A stretch of DNA of 64,000 nt from Pyrococcus kukulkanii (GTDB lineage: Archaea; Methanobacteriota_B; Thermococci; Thermococcales; Thermococcaceae): NCBI RefSeq assembly GCF_001577775.1, contig NZ_CP010835.1, positions 496,001-560,000 on the forward strand. The letters run 5' to 3'. The position numbers were made by a program, and so were the translations under genes. The notes under the pieces were generated by a model, which saw only the letters and a list, made by a program, of their open reading frames with translations, did no database searches and was not told where the DNA came from. Shown piece by piece: positions 45,435-54,456 of this stretch; positions within the stretch are counted from its first letter, which is position 1; the number at the start of each line of letters is the position of its first letter.

Positions 45435-46576
45435 TGTTGCGCCTCCTTTTCAAGTTCTTTGTTATTTTCATAAACTCTCTTGTCAAAGAATTCGTATATC
45501 TTTTCCCCAACATACTTAGCCTGGTCTTTCGTCATCTCCACGAACATTGGAATTGAGAGAACAGTCTTTGCCCATTTTTCTGTTATTGGCAAGTCTCCTT
45601 CTTTGTATCCAAATCGGGCATATGCTGGTTGCAAGTGTATTGGTATTGGATAATGAACCGCAGTTTGAATGCCATTCTTTTCAAGCCATGCCCCTAGGAG
45701 ATTTCTTTTGTTCTCCGGAACTCTAATAACATATAGGTGATATACTGGCTTTATAGAAGAGGAAGGCTTTGGTGGTGTAACAACTTCATCAAGAGTATCC
45801 AGTATTTTATCATAAATTGATGCTATTTTTCTTCTTTTTTCATTCCATTCGTCCAGGTATTTTAACTGAACTCTCCCAATTGCAGCATTAACTGTGTTGA
45901 GCCTCGCAGTATGTCCGATAATATCGTGAGTATTCTTACTCTTTCTTCCATTGTCCCTGAGCTTTTTGACTAGTTCCGCGATTTCTTCATTATTTGTTAT
46001 CACCATTCCACCGTCTCCACCAACGGTCATGTTCTTTGTCGGGTAAAAGCTGAATATCGCGACTTCTCCAAAGGTTCCAACTTTTTTACCTCTATACTCA
46101 GCACCATGGGCTTGAGCACAGTCCTCTAATATTGGGATCCCCGTTTCTTCAGAAATCTCCATAAGTTTTTCCATATCCGCCGGATATCCATAGAGATGAA
46201 CTGGAACGATAACTTTTGTTTTTTCTGTTATTTTCTTTTTCACATCTTCCGGATCAATCGTGTACGTGTTCATATCAATATCCGCAAACACTGGGTCTGC
46301 CCCCAACAGAACGGCTCCATTCATTGTTGCGATAAAAGTTGCCGATGGTCCAATTACCTCAGAGGCACCATCCACACCTAAAGCTTGAAATGCAAATAAC
46401 AAGGCAGTGTTTCCAGAATTCACGGAGACAGCATATTTTACTCCAAAATACTTTGCAAACTCCTCCTCAAATTTAAAGACACTTTCTCCAAGCACTAACT
46501 TCTCATTTTGTAAGGCATTTACAGCTGCCTCAATCATTTCTTCATTAATAACAGGCCGGGCCAGAGGTATTTTCAT
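45413..46576 (-). CDS. DegT/DnrJ/EryC1 sugar aminotransferase
   Basis: 387 residues. PLP enzyme with SGNTALLFAFQALGV, DCAQAHGAEYRGKKVGTFGE, and the PLP lysine in FSFYPTKNMTVGGDGG. It transfers an amino group to a keto sugar made by the adjacent oxidoreductase. The C-terminal extension (KRVYENNKELEKEAQQWI) is longer than in the paralogue at 49146. Its ATG overlaps the stop of the small membrane protein. Confidence 0.9.
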   Translation of the reverse strand: MKIPLARPVINEEMIEAAVNALQNEKLVLGESVFKFEEEFAKYFGVKYAVSVNSGNTALLFAFQALGVDGASEVIGPSATFIATMNGAVLLGADPVFADIDMNTYTIDPEDVKKKITEKTKVIVPVHLYGYPADMEKLMEISEETGIPILEDCAQAHGAEYRGKKVGTFGEVAIFSFYPTKNMTVGGDGGMVITNNEEIAELVKKLRDNGRKSKNTHDIIGHTARLNTVNAAIGRVQLKYLDEWNEKRRKIASIYDKILDTLDEVVTPPKPSSSIKPVYHLYVIRVPENKRNLLGAWLEKNGIQTAVHYPIPIHLQPAYARFGYKEGDLPITEKWAKTVLSIPMFVEMTKDQAKYVGEKIYEFFDKRVYENNKELEKEAQQWIKRLM

Positions 46577-46824
46577 TCTTCTTCACCCCCAAATATTTCT
46601 TTTTCAATTTCTGATTTAATTTGCTCTAATGGCACTTTATTTGAGGCCTCAATCATAGAGATTCCTATCCATATTAAGATACCAAGAACGACAGCCACAA
46701 TTGTAAATAGGGTTATCTTCGAAACTAAAATCCAATAATTAGTGAAAAACAACAAATAACCATAGAGACATATTGAGATAACTGGGATTATTATTAAAAG
46801 GAGCCCTATTTTTTGATGTCCCAT
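46573..46824 (-). CDS. small two-helix membrane protein
   Basis: 83 residues with two hydrophobic segments (LLLIIIPVISICLYGYLLFF and ITLFTIVAVVLGILIWIG), then an acidic, lysine-rich cytoplasmic-type tail ending IEKEIFGGEEE. It overlaps its neighbours at both ends, so it is translated within the operon. Possibly a scaffold for the soluble sugar enzymes; family not recognised. Confidence 0.7.
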   Translation of the reverse strand: MGHQKIGLLLIIIPVISICLYGYLLFFTNYWILVSKITLFTIVAVVLGILIWIGISMIEASNKVPLEQIKSEIEKEIFGGEEE

Positions 46825-48170
46825 TATAAAACCCTCCCAACCCGCAGATATATGAAGCCAAGCTTTTCAGCATCTTCAGCACTCAGGATATTTCTCCCAT
46901 CAATTATGACCTTGTTTCTGACTTGTCCTGCTATTTCCTCAAGATCTAGTGATTTAAATTCCTTATGGTCTGCTGTAATAATTATTGCATCTATATCCTT
47001 GAAGTCCTCTTTCCATTCCGCACCGAAGCGCTTTGCATCTTCTAGGGTACATAGTGGATCATAAGCATAAACTTTAGCTCCCCACTCTTTGAGCTCCTTA
47101 ATTATTGGAATTGCCGGACTCTTAGTGAACTCCCTAACACCGCCCCTAAAGGTCAAACCCAAAACTAAAACATTGCTACCCTTCAATGCCTTCCCAATTT
47201 TATTCAAGCCCCTAATAGTCAGCTCAACAATGTGGTGGGGCATTGAGTCGTTTATTTCTCTAGCCGTTTTAATTAGCCTTGGATTTGTCTTTTTAGCCAG
47301 GTTTATGACGAACCATGGATAGATTGGAATGCAATGCCCTCCAACCCCGGCCCCAGGCATGTGCAAGTGACAGTAAGGCTGAGTGTTCGCCGCCTTGAAG
47401 ATCTCCAAGGCGTCAAGCCCATGTTCCTCGCACCATAATGCTAGCTCGTTTGCCAGTGCAATATTTACATCCCTGTAAACCCCTTCAAAGACTTTGACGG
47501 CCTCAGCTGCTTTTATGGAACTCATTGGAATTACACCTTTCTTGTTTATCGTCTCATATATACCAATAACCGCCTCCAAGGTTTTCTCATCACTCGCCCC
47601 AACTATCTTAGGATACTGCCCGGTAATGTCTCTAATTGCGGTCCCTGTCATCGTTCTCTCTGGAGCGTGGGCCAAGCCAAATTCTCCAAGCTTTAAACCA
47701 GATTTCTCGAGAATTGGAATTAGACTTTCTGTCGTTCCGGGAGGCATCGTTGCTTCCGTAATTACGATATCCCCCTTCTCCAACCCCTTGGCAATCTTGT
47801 GGGCAACGTCATAGACGGGTTCAAGCTTTAAATTACCCCTCTCATCTGCAAGGGTCGGAACCAAAATCACCATGACATCGGCCCGCTTTGCAGCCCAAAC
47901 GCCGTCAGCTGTAGCCCTTAAGCGGCCTGCTTCAACATTCCTTTTTACCAGCTCATCAAGCCCAGGTTCTTCTTTAACGTGATTCTCCCCCCTATTCACC
48001 ATTTCAACGACTTTCTCGTTAATATCAACGCCAATTACATTGGCCCCGTGGTCAGCAAAAACTGCAGCTAGGGGAAGGCCCATCTTGCCGAGGCCATAAA
48101 CTGCTATCGTAACCTTGCCTTCTTTGAAGACCCGTTTAACCTCATCCCTTTTTAAGCCGAGGAGCTTCAT
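46824..48170 (-). CDS. UDP-N-acetyl-hexosamine 6-dehydrogenase (WbpA/WecC type)
   Basis: 448 residues from ATG 48170, directly after the stop of the gene before it. NAD-binding YGLGKMGLPLAAVFADHG, ITEATMPPGTTES, AHAPERTMTG, and the catalytic cysteine in PGAGVGGHCIPIYPWF, followed by LGLTFRGGVREFTKSPA. It oxidises C6 of UDP-GlcNAc or UDP-ManNAc to the uronic acid with two NAD+. In this context UDP-GlcNAc 6-dehydrogenase, the first step of the diacetamido-uronate route, is the more likely role. Confidence 0.9.
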   Translation of the reverse strand: MKLLGLKRDEVKRVFKEGKVTIAVYGLGKMGLPLAAVFADHGANVIGVDINEKVVEMVNRGENHVKEEPGLDELVKRNVEAGRLRATADGVWAAKRADVMVILVPTLADERGNLKLEPVYDVAHKIAKGLEKGDIVITEATMPPGTTESLIPILEKSGLKLGEFGLAHAPERTMTGTAIRDITGQYPKIVGASDEKTLEAVIGIYETINKKGVIPMSSIKAAEAVKVFEGVYRDVNIALANELALWCEEHGLDALEIFKAANTQPYCHLHMPGAGVGGHCIPIYPWFVINLAKKTNPRLIKTAREINDSMPHHIVELTIRGLNKIGKALKGSNVLVLGLTFRGGVREFTKSPAIPIIKELKEWGAKVYAYDPLCTLEDAKRFGAEWKEDFKDIDAIIITADHKEFKSLDLEEIAGQVRNKVIIDGRNILSAEDAEKLGFIYLRVGRVL

Positions 48171-48171
48171 T

Positions 48172-49122
48172 TCACTCAACCTCCACTACTTCATCCTTTT
48201 TTGCACTCTCCAAAGCTCTTAGGGCTACCTTAAGGGCATGCAAGCCGTCCTCACCAGAGATAAGGGGCTTTTTGCCTTCCTCAACGCAGTCAATGAAGTG
48301 CTCAAGTTCATTCCTCAGGGGCTCCCTCTTCTCTATCTTAGCCTCCTTTTTCCATTCCTCGTTGTATATTGTAAGAGTTTGCTGGATGTAGTCTAGGTAC
48401 GCTATGCCCTCAGTTCCAACGGCCGTTAGGGTTCTAGTCTTGTGGGGCGTCAGCCAGTTAGTCTCCACTACCCCGCTTTTACCGTTGGAGAAACCAAGCA
48501 TTATCAATGCATAATCCTCGACGCCGGCGGGATGCTTTGCATTTCCGGCCCTAGCGTACACCCTCCGTACTTTATCACCGTATAAAAAGCTGATGACGTC
48601 AATATCGTGAACACCTAGATCAATGATAATCCCAACGTCCCTAATCCTAATTGCCATTGGGCCAACCCTTTTAGCACTAATTGAAACTACCTCGCCCAAA
48701 AGCCCCTTTTGCATGCTCTCCTTCAGCTTAAGCACTGCCGGATTGAAGCGTTCAATGTGTCCTACCATTAAGATAACTCCACTTGCCTTTGCTGCATTGA
48801 TTATCTCCTCCGCACCCTCAATGCTATCCGCTATAGGCTTTTCAATCAAGACATTAACCCCGCTCTCTATAAATTCTAGGGCAACTTCCCTATGGAGTGA
48901 CGTCGGAACTGCAATGCTAACCGCGTCCAAGTCCTCCTTGGCCAGCTCTCTGTAATCTCCATAAGGTATTGTGTTGAACTTCTTTGCTACTTCCTTTGCA
49001 CGCTCAAAGTTCGCATCGGCAACTCCAACGAGCTCAACCTTTCCTTCTTTTGCGAGTTCCGAGTAAACCCTCGCGTGATGGTATCCCATGTTCCCAACAC
49101 CGACAACGCCAACGCGAAGCAT
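48172..49122 (-). CDS. WbpB/WlbA-like UDP-GlcNAcA 3-dehydrogenase
   Basis: 316 residues from ATG 49122 behind AGGTGGT. Gfo/Idh/MocA fold: [41 protein letters not shown] and [15 protein letters not shown]. The GHIERFNPA segment is typical of WbpB/WlbA. It would oxidise C3 of UDP-GlcNAcA to give the substrate for the aminotransferase encoded next to it. Confidence 0.88.
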   Translation of the reverse strand: MLRVGVVGVGNMGYHHARVYSELAKEGKVELVGVADANFERAKEVAKKFNTIPYGDYRELAKEDLDAVSIAVPTSLHREVALEFIESGVNVLIEKPIADSIEGAEEIINAAKASGVILMVGHIERFNPAVLKLKESMQKGLLGEVVSISAKRVGPMAIRIRDVGIIIDLGVHDIDVISFLYGDKVRRVYARAGNAKHPAGVEDYALIMLGFSNGKSGVVETNWLTPHKTRTLTAVGTEGIAYLDYIQQTLTIYNEEWKKEAKIEKREPLRNELEHFIDCVEEGKKPLISGEDGLHALKVALRALESAKKDEVVEVE

Positions 49123-49145
49123 CTTGACCACCTTTTAGGGTGAAG

Positions 49146-50243
49146 CTAAGAGGAAAGCTCTTTAAGGGTTTGAACTATGTAAGTGATATCTTTCTCACTG
49201 ACTGCAGGATGCACGGGTAAGCTTAGGACTTGCTTTGATGCTTCTATTGCGTTCGGGCAACAGTCCCTCGGGTAGCCGAGCTTTTGATACAATGGCTGAT
49301 GATGGACGGGCATTGGGTAATGCACAGCTGTTCCAATACCTTTTTCCCTGAGCTTTTCTTGGAGTTCATCCCTTGATAATGGGTATTCGTCGGTAACCCT
49401 AATAACGTACTGATGGAATACATGTTTGGCCCTGGGGTCAACATAGGGGGGAATTAAACCCTCGATCTTAGAAATTCCCCTTGTTAGTTTTTCAGCGTTC
49501 CTTATTCTAATCTCGTTCCACTCATCAAGCTTCCTCAATTGCACTCTCCCAATTGCCGCGGCGATGTTTGTCATCCTGTAGTTATAGCCGAGTTCCTCGT
49601 GCAAGTACTTCCTCGTCTGCCCGTGATTCCTCAACAGCGAAACCCTCCTGGCAAGCTCGTCATCGTTTGTAACGACCATCCCGCCCTCGCCAGTGGTCAT
49701 GTTCTTCGTTGGGTAGAAGCTGAATGCTGCAATATCACCGAAAGTTCCAACCTTTTGGCCCTCAAATTTGGCACCGTGAGCCTGGGCGCAGTCCTCGATT
49801 AGGTAAAGCTTGTAATCCTCGGCGATCTCCTTGAACGCCTTCATATCCGCTGGCTGCCCATACAAGTGAACCACGAGAATGGCTCTAGTCTTGTTGGTGA
49901 TCTTCTCCTTAACTTCCTCCGGATCTAGATTAAACGTCTTGGGGTCGATATCGGCAAAGACTGGTTTAGCCCCTTGGAATAGAACTGCGTTGGCTGAAGC
50001 AATAAACGTGAACGGCGTCGTTATAACCTCGTCCCCGGGACCTATCTTCAATGCCTTTAATGCAAGATCTAAGGCAGTAGTTCCATTAGAAACTGCCAAG
50101 GCATGCTTAACTCCTAGGTATTCGGCGAATTCCTTTTCAAAAGCCTCAACTTCTTTGCCATGGGCAAGCATTCCACTCTTTAAAACCCTAATAACGGCGT
50201 TAATTTCCTCATCTCCAATGAGGGGTTTAGCTATTGGAATCAT
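49146..50243 (-). CDS. WbpE/WlbC-like UDP-3-keto-sugar aminotransferase
   Basis: 365 residues. DegT family with SNGTTALDLALKALKIGPGD, CAQAHGAKFEGQKVGTFGD and the PLP lysine in FSFYPTKNMTTGEGG. It closely parallels the 45413 paralogue but is shorter at the C terminus. Neighbouring WbpB- and WbpD-like genes support amination at C3 of UDP-3-keto-GlcNAcA. Confidence 0.9.
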   Translation of the reverse strand: MIPIAKPLIGDEEINAVIRVLKSGMLAHGKEVEAFEKEFAEYLGVKHALAVSNGTTALDLALKALKIGPGDEVITTPFTFIASANAVLFQGAKPVFADIDPKTFNLDPEEVKEKITNKTRAILVVHLYGQPADMKAFKEIAEDYKLYLIEDCAQAHGAKFEGQKVGTFGDIAAFSFYPTKNMTTGEGGMVVTNDDELARRVSLLRNHGQTRKYLHEELGYNYRMTNIAAAIGRVQLRKLDEWNEIRIRNAEKLTRGISKIEGLIPPYVDPRAKHVFHQYVIRVTDEYPLSRDELQEKLREKGIGTAVHYPMPVHHQPLYQKLGYPRDCCPNAIEASKQVLSLPVHPAVSEKDITYIVQTLKELSS

Positions 50244-50246
50244 TTC

Positions 50247-50585
50247 TCATCCCTCCCAAATTTCTACCTTTAGCTCGGGGTATAATTCTTTGATCATGAG
50301 GAAGTGCCTATCTTTCGTCACTAAAGTGAGTCCCCTGTTTAGAGCTATCGCTGTTATTAGAATGTCAACTGCTGGAACTGGCTTTCCTTTTTTTACGAGC
50401 TCTTTTGATATCCTTACAGCTAAATTGAATTCCTCCTTTGATGGATAGAGGAATGTCAGGCTAAAAAGGGCTGCTTTTGGATATTCAATGAGATTGAAGA
50501 TTGTCGTATATCCAGATAGGGATTTTTTGAGTCTTCCGGCTTCTATTAGGACGTTCGTGTCGTAAAGCTTTTTAGGCGCTTCCAT
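50247..50585 (-). CDS. vapC: VapC-type PIN-domain toxin
   Basis: 112 residues. PIN acidic residues appear in LYDTNVLIEAG, FNLIEYPKA, VPAVDILITAIAL and LVTKDRHF, so the active site looks complete. The coding start overlaps the antitoxin by 40 bp. The pair lies between wbpE-like and wbpD-like genes on the same strand, an unusual place for a toxin-antitoxin pair. Confidence 0.85.
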   Translation of the reverse strand: MEAPKKLYDTNVLIEAGRLKKSLSGYTTIFNLIEYPKAALFSLTFLYPSKEEFNLAVRISKELVKKGKPVPAVDILITAIALNRGLTLVTKDRHFLMIKELYPELKVEIWEG

Positions 50586-50827
50586 TCTGCCTCCCTCGTT
50601 TTTTCATAATACTCCTCAAATTTCTCATCTGGAATGCTCTCCAGGTCTTTTACAAAATCCTCTCCGAGCATTTTAAGGAGCTCGTCGTTTGATATCTCGA
50701 ACTTCTCCTCTATCTTTTCAAGGTACTCTATTATTGCTCTCCTCGCAACTTCACTCCACTTGACTTCCTTATGCTTCTTCATTCTTTCATAAACATCCGG
50801 AGGAATTGACAAAGTTATGTTCGGCAT
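50546..50827 (-). CDS. vapB: VapB-type ribbon-helix-helix antitoxin
   Basis: 93 residues. NITLSIPPDVYERMKKHKEV and KWSEVARRAIIEYLEKIEEK form the DNA-binding fold, followed by an acidic helical tail. It is the intact relative of the decayed antitoxin at 12199-12421. TTATTTATG-like AT-rich sequence just upstream could supply a promoter independent of the polysaccharide operon. Confidence 0.85.
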   Translation of the reverse strand: MPNITLSIPPDVYERMKKHKEVKWSEVARRAIIEYLEKIEEKFEISNDELLKMLGEDFVKDLESIPDEKFEEYYEKTREAEWKRLKSFTTRTS

Positions 50828-50877
50828 TGAACCACCACACTTATTTATGTGAACTCATTTATTTAAGTGTTTCACCA

Positions 50878-51486
50878 TTATAAGTCCTTCTCCCTCAAAT
50901 ACCTCTCATAATCCTCCCTACGAATTTTTACCTCCCTACCACAGTGGGAACACTTGTAAACAACAAAATCTTTTTCTTCCCTAACGATTTCCTTTAGAGG
51001 CCTACCACAATAGCAGACGAAGCCCTTTAGTCTCGCTGGATTCCCGTAAACTAAGCCGAAGGGTGGAACGTCCTTTGTCACGACTGAACCAGCCCCGACC
51101 ATTGCGTACTCCCCAATCGTTACCCCACAGACTATTGTAGCATTCGCTCCTATTGATGCCCCCTTCTTCACGAGTGTTGGAACTACCTCCCAATCCTCGT
51201 TGAACGATCTGGGGTAAAGGTCGTTAGTGAAGGTCATGTGTGGTCCTAAAAACACGTCATCCTCGACTTTAACCCCCCTGTAGACGCTTACTCCATTCTG
51301 GATTTTCACGTTGTTGCCTATTTCAACTCCAACGTCAATGTAAACATCCTTACCAATGTTGCAGTTTTTTCCTATCTTTGCTCCTTTCCTTATGTGGGCA
51401 AAATGCCAAATCCTCGTCCCTTCTCCAACAACAACATCCTCCTCAACAACCGCAGTAGGGTGGACAAAGTACTTTCCTTCACCCAT
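50878..51486 (-). CDS. WbpD/WlbB-like N-acetyltransferase with C-terminal zinc ribbon
   Basis: 202 residues. Hexapeptide beta-helix ([72 protein letters not shown]). Then comes a C-terminal ~45-residue tail with CYCGRPL and [10 protein letters not shown], four cysteines that look like a zinc ribbon and are absent from bacterial WbpD. It would acetylate the 3-amino group to give UDP-GlcNAc(3NAc)A. It is the first gene of the locus on this side. Confidence 0.88.
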   Translation of the reverse strand: MGEGKYFVHPTAVVEEDVVVGEGTRIWHFAHIRKGAKIGKNCNIGKDVYIDVGVEIGNNVKIQNGVSVYRGVKVEDDVFLGPHMTFTNDLYPRSFNEDWEVVPTLVKKGASIGANATIVCGVTIGEYAMVGAGSVVTKDVPPFGLVYGNPARLKGFVCYCGRPLKEIVREEKDFVVYKCSHCGREVKIRREDYERYLREKDL

Positions 51487-51610
51487 TCAAATTACCCCCG
51501 TGGTCTTTTGCAGCCAAGCAACGACTAAACCCAAAAGAAATGAGCGGAATATATCGGCTACTAGCAACTAATTCCTCATTGTAAGCGGGAATTATTATTA
51601 ATGTCCTCAT
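51487..51610 (-). pseudogene. glycosyltransferase family 2 gene with large internal deletion
   Basis: From ATG 51610 the frame reads MRTLIIIPAYNEE, the exact start of DPM-type GT2 enzymes. After a frame change it reads ADIFRSFLLGLVVAWLQKTT, a membrane-type C-terminal end, and stops at 51487, right before the WbpD-like start. More than 200 residues are missing between the two. It is a scar inside the 190-bp spacer before valS. Confidence 0.55.
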
Positions 51611-51675
51611 GTTCCATCCGGTAATTACGATAAGTGGGAAGCCTTAAAAATTAAACGGTTGTCCAAAAATTAAGG

Positions 51676-54351
51676 TTAGAAGAACAAAATAACGACATCC
51701 TCTATAACGGCCGTCTCAACCTCCTCTCCCTCGCTGAACACAGCCTTTCTAAGCACTACATCCTCCCTGCCCAGCTCCACCCTCGTTCCATCGACCTCGA
51801 ACTCCACCTTGCCCTTCTCCTTCAGCTCCCTCGCGATATCCTCTGCATTCTCCTTCAAGTACTCGGCAATCTTCGGAACGAGCTTCCCGTACCTCGGCCC
51901 CACCCTCTTGAAGTTCGGCTTTATCTCCACAATCCTCTCCTCGAGCTGGGGCTCCCCCTTCACGACCTCAAGCCTCTCGATGTTCATCGTTCCCTTTATG
52001 TCCCTCTCTATCAGCTTAACGAGCTCGTGGCTCTCGGTCGCGTAGATTGCCACGTGCTCGAGCTTTGCGTTCAAAGGTAGCCCGTGGGAGTTCTTGTACT
52101 TCCTCATCTCGCTAACGATCTTCCTAGCTAGCTCTCCAACCCTCTCAGCCTCCTCGTCTATCCTCTCCTCGCTGTACTCTGGCCACTCCAGTAAGTGGAC
52201 GCTCTTGACCTTGACCTTGTCTTTGAACAAGTGGTGGTAGAGCTCTTCTGTTATGTGCGGGACGAAGGGGGCTAGCAGCAACAATAGGTTCCACAGCAGC
52301 TCGTACAATGCTACTTTGGCCTTCACCTTGCTCTCCTCGTCTTCCCCGTACAGCCTGTACTTTACCATCTCTATGTAATCGTCAGCAACTTCATGCCATA
52401 TGAACGTCATGAGCTCCCTGGTTATCAGGTTGAACCTGTACCTCTCCAGCTCCTCCGTGGCGAACTTTATCAGCCTGTGCAGCCTCGAGAGTATCCACCT
52501 GTCGAGGGGTTCAAGCTCTAAATCCTTGTACTTCTCGTACTCGAAGTCCTTGATGTGCCTCTCGGCAAAGCGGTAGATGTTCCAGAGCTTCTGCAAAAAC
52601 CTGAAGTTGTAATCGACCGTCTCCCACTTGAACGGATGATCCTCACCTGGAGGGGCTAAAGCAGTCCACAGCCTTAGGGCATCTGCACCGTACTTCGGTA
52701 TAACCTCATCTGGAGCTACTACATTCCCGTAGCTCTTGCTCATCTTCCTCCCGTCCGGCCCGGCAACCATTCCGTTGATCACTATATCTTTCCATGGCTT
52801 CTCCCCGGTAAGCTTGTACGTCCTGTATATCGTGTAGAAGGCCCACGTCCTAATTATGTCGGTTCCCTGGGGCCTTAAGGCGGTTGGGAAGTTGTGCTCG
52901 AACCACTTCTTCGCCTCCTCATCCCCCTTAATTGCATCGTACCACTTGGTGATTATCAGTGGGGTTATGCTGGAGTCAACCCAGCAGTCGAGTACATCCG
53001 TTACGGGCTCTAATTCTGCTCCACAGACAGGGCACCTCTCCACCGGGGGCTTGTCGAACCTGGGGTCTACGGGAAGATCTTCCTCCCTAGCCGGAACTAT
53101 ATGGCCGTTCTTGCACACCCAGAACGGGAACGGAGTCCCGAATACCCTCTGCCTGCTTATCACCCAGTCCCAGTCCATGCTCTCGGCCCAGTCCTTTAAT
53201 CGGAGGAACATGTCCTCGGGGTACCAGTTGATCTCCTTCGCTACCTTCACGATCTCATCCGTGAAGTCCTTCACCTTTATGAACCACTGCTTCTTGGGCA
53301 ACAGCTCAATCGGGGCCATGCATGAGCTCCTCTCGGTGTGCCTGAGGACTCTGTGCCTTATCTTCTCCTTCTTGTAGAGAAGACCCATCTTCTCGAGGTC
53401 TTCTGCTATTTTCTTCCTCGCCTCCTCGACCTTAAGCCCAGCGTAGGGCCCGGCCTTCTCGTTCATCGTCCCATCTTCGTTGATCGCGATTATCACGGGG
53501 AGGTTGTACCTCTTCTGCCAGACTATATCCTGCTCATCACCGTACGTACAGTTGTACACTGCCCCCGTCCCGAAGTTCGGATCCACGTCCTCATCGGCTA
53601 GTATTGGAACCTCCCTCTCGAAGATCGGTAGCCTAACCTTCTTCCCCACCAAGTGCTTGTACCTCTCATCGTCCGGATGGACGAATACCGCAACACATGC
53701 AGGCATTAGCTCCGGCCTCGTGGTCGCTATCGGGATGTAGCCTGAGCCATCTGCTAGGGGGAGCTTTATGTAGTATAGGTAGCCCTCCTCCTCAACATAG
53801 CCTACCTCGGCCTTAGCAAGGGAAGTCCTACACTTGGGGCACCAGTAAACGGGGTGCTCCTCCCTGTAAAGTAACCCCTTCTCGTAGAACTTGAGCAAAG
53901 TGTATTGTACTGTGGCCTTGTACTCGTCGTCCATGGTGTGGTACTCAAGATCCCAGTCAGCTGAGTAGCCTATCCTTATGAACTGGTTCCTCATAGCTTC
54001 AATTGCCTGCCAGGTCCACTCAACGCACTTCTTCAGGAACTCCTCGGGCTGATCCTTTGTTATTCCAAACTCCTTCTCAACCTTTAACTCGGTTGGAAGC
54101 CCGTGGTTGTCGAAGCCTTGCGGAAAGAGAACGTTGTAGCCCCTCATCCTCTTGTACCTCGCTATTATATCTATCCAGGTGTGACTCAGTACATGTCCCA
54201 AATGCAGGGTTCCGCTCGTGAAGGGTGGGGGTGTGTCTATTGCATAGCTCGGCCTGTTCTCGTCTAACCTGTACTTGTATACCTTCTCCTCGAGCCAGTA
54301 CTTCTGCCACTTAGGCTCTATCTCGTTAGGGTCGTACTTCTTCGGTAGCAT
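51676..54351 (-). CDS. valS: valyl-tRNA synthetase
   Basis: 891 residues from ATG 54351 behind AGGTGGTG. Class I signatures HLGH (in SGTLHLGHVLSHTW) and GRKMSKSYGNVVAPDE, the editing domain, and a cysteine-bearing insertion (CPKCRTSLAKAE and RCPVCGAELEPV) as in archaeal enzymes. The frame is intact over 2.7 kb, including several homopolymer runs, which matters for judging the frameshifts elsewhere. Confidence 0.98.
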   Translation of the reverse strand: MLPKKYDPNEIEPKWQKYWLEEKVYKYRLDENRPSYAIDTPPPFTSGTLHLGHVLSHTWIDIIARYKRMRGYNVLFPQGFDNHGLPTELKVEKEFGITKDQPEEFLKKCVEWTWQAIEAMRNQFIRIGYSADWDLEYHTMDDEYKATVQYTLLKFYEKGLLYREEHPVYWCPKCRTSLAKAEVGYVEEEGYLYYIKLPLADGSGYIPIATTRPELMPACVAVFVHPDDERYKHLVGKKVRLPIFEREVPILADEDVDPNFGTGAVYNCTYGDEQDIVWQKRYNLPVIIAINEDGTMNEKAGPYAGLKVEEARKKIAEDLEKMGLLYKKEKIRHRVLRHTERSSCMAPIELLPKKQWFIKVKDFTDEIVKVAKEINWYPEDMFLRLKDWAESMDWDWVISRQRVFGTPFPFWVCKNGHIVPAREEDLPVDPRFDKPPVERCPVCGAELEPVTDVLDCWVDSSITPLIITKWYDAIKGDEEAKKWFEHNFPTALRPQGTDIIRTWAFYTIYRTYKLTGEKPWKDIVINGMVAGPDGRKMSKSYGNVVAPDEVIPKYGADALRLWTALAPPGEDHPFKWETVDYNFRFLQKLWNIYRFAERHIKDFEYEKYKDLELEPLDRWILSRLHRLIKFATEELERYRFNLITRELMTFIWHEVADDYIEMVKYRLYGEDEESKVKAKVALYELLWNLLLLLAPFVPHITEELYHHLFKDKVKVKSVHLLEWPEYSEERIDEEAERVGELARKIVSEMRKYKNSHGLPLNAKLEHVAIYATESHELVKLIERDIKGTMNIERLEVVKGEPQLEERIVEIKPNFKRVGPRYGKLVPKIAEYLKENAEDIARELKEKGKVEFEVDGTRVELGREDVVLRKAVFSEGEEVETAVIEDVVILFF

Positions 54352-54456
54352 AGGCACCACCTACTAAGAACTAACCCAGGAAGAAGAGTTGATTGGTTTG
54401 GGCTAAAGGTAGCGGTGGACGATATACACCACCAAACCCTTTAAATGAGGGGCCCC

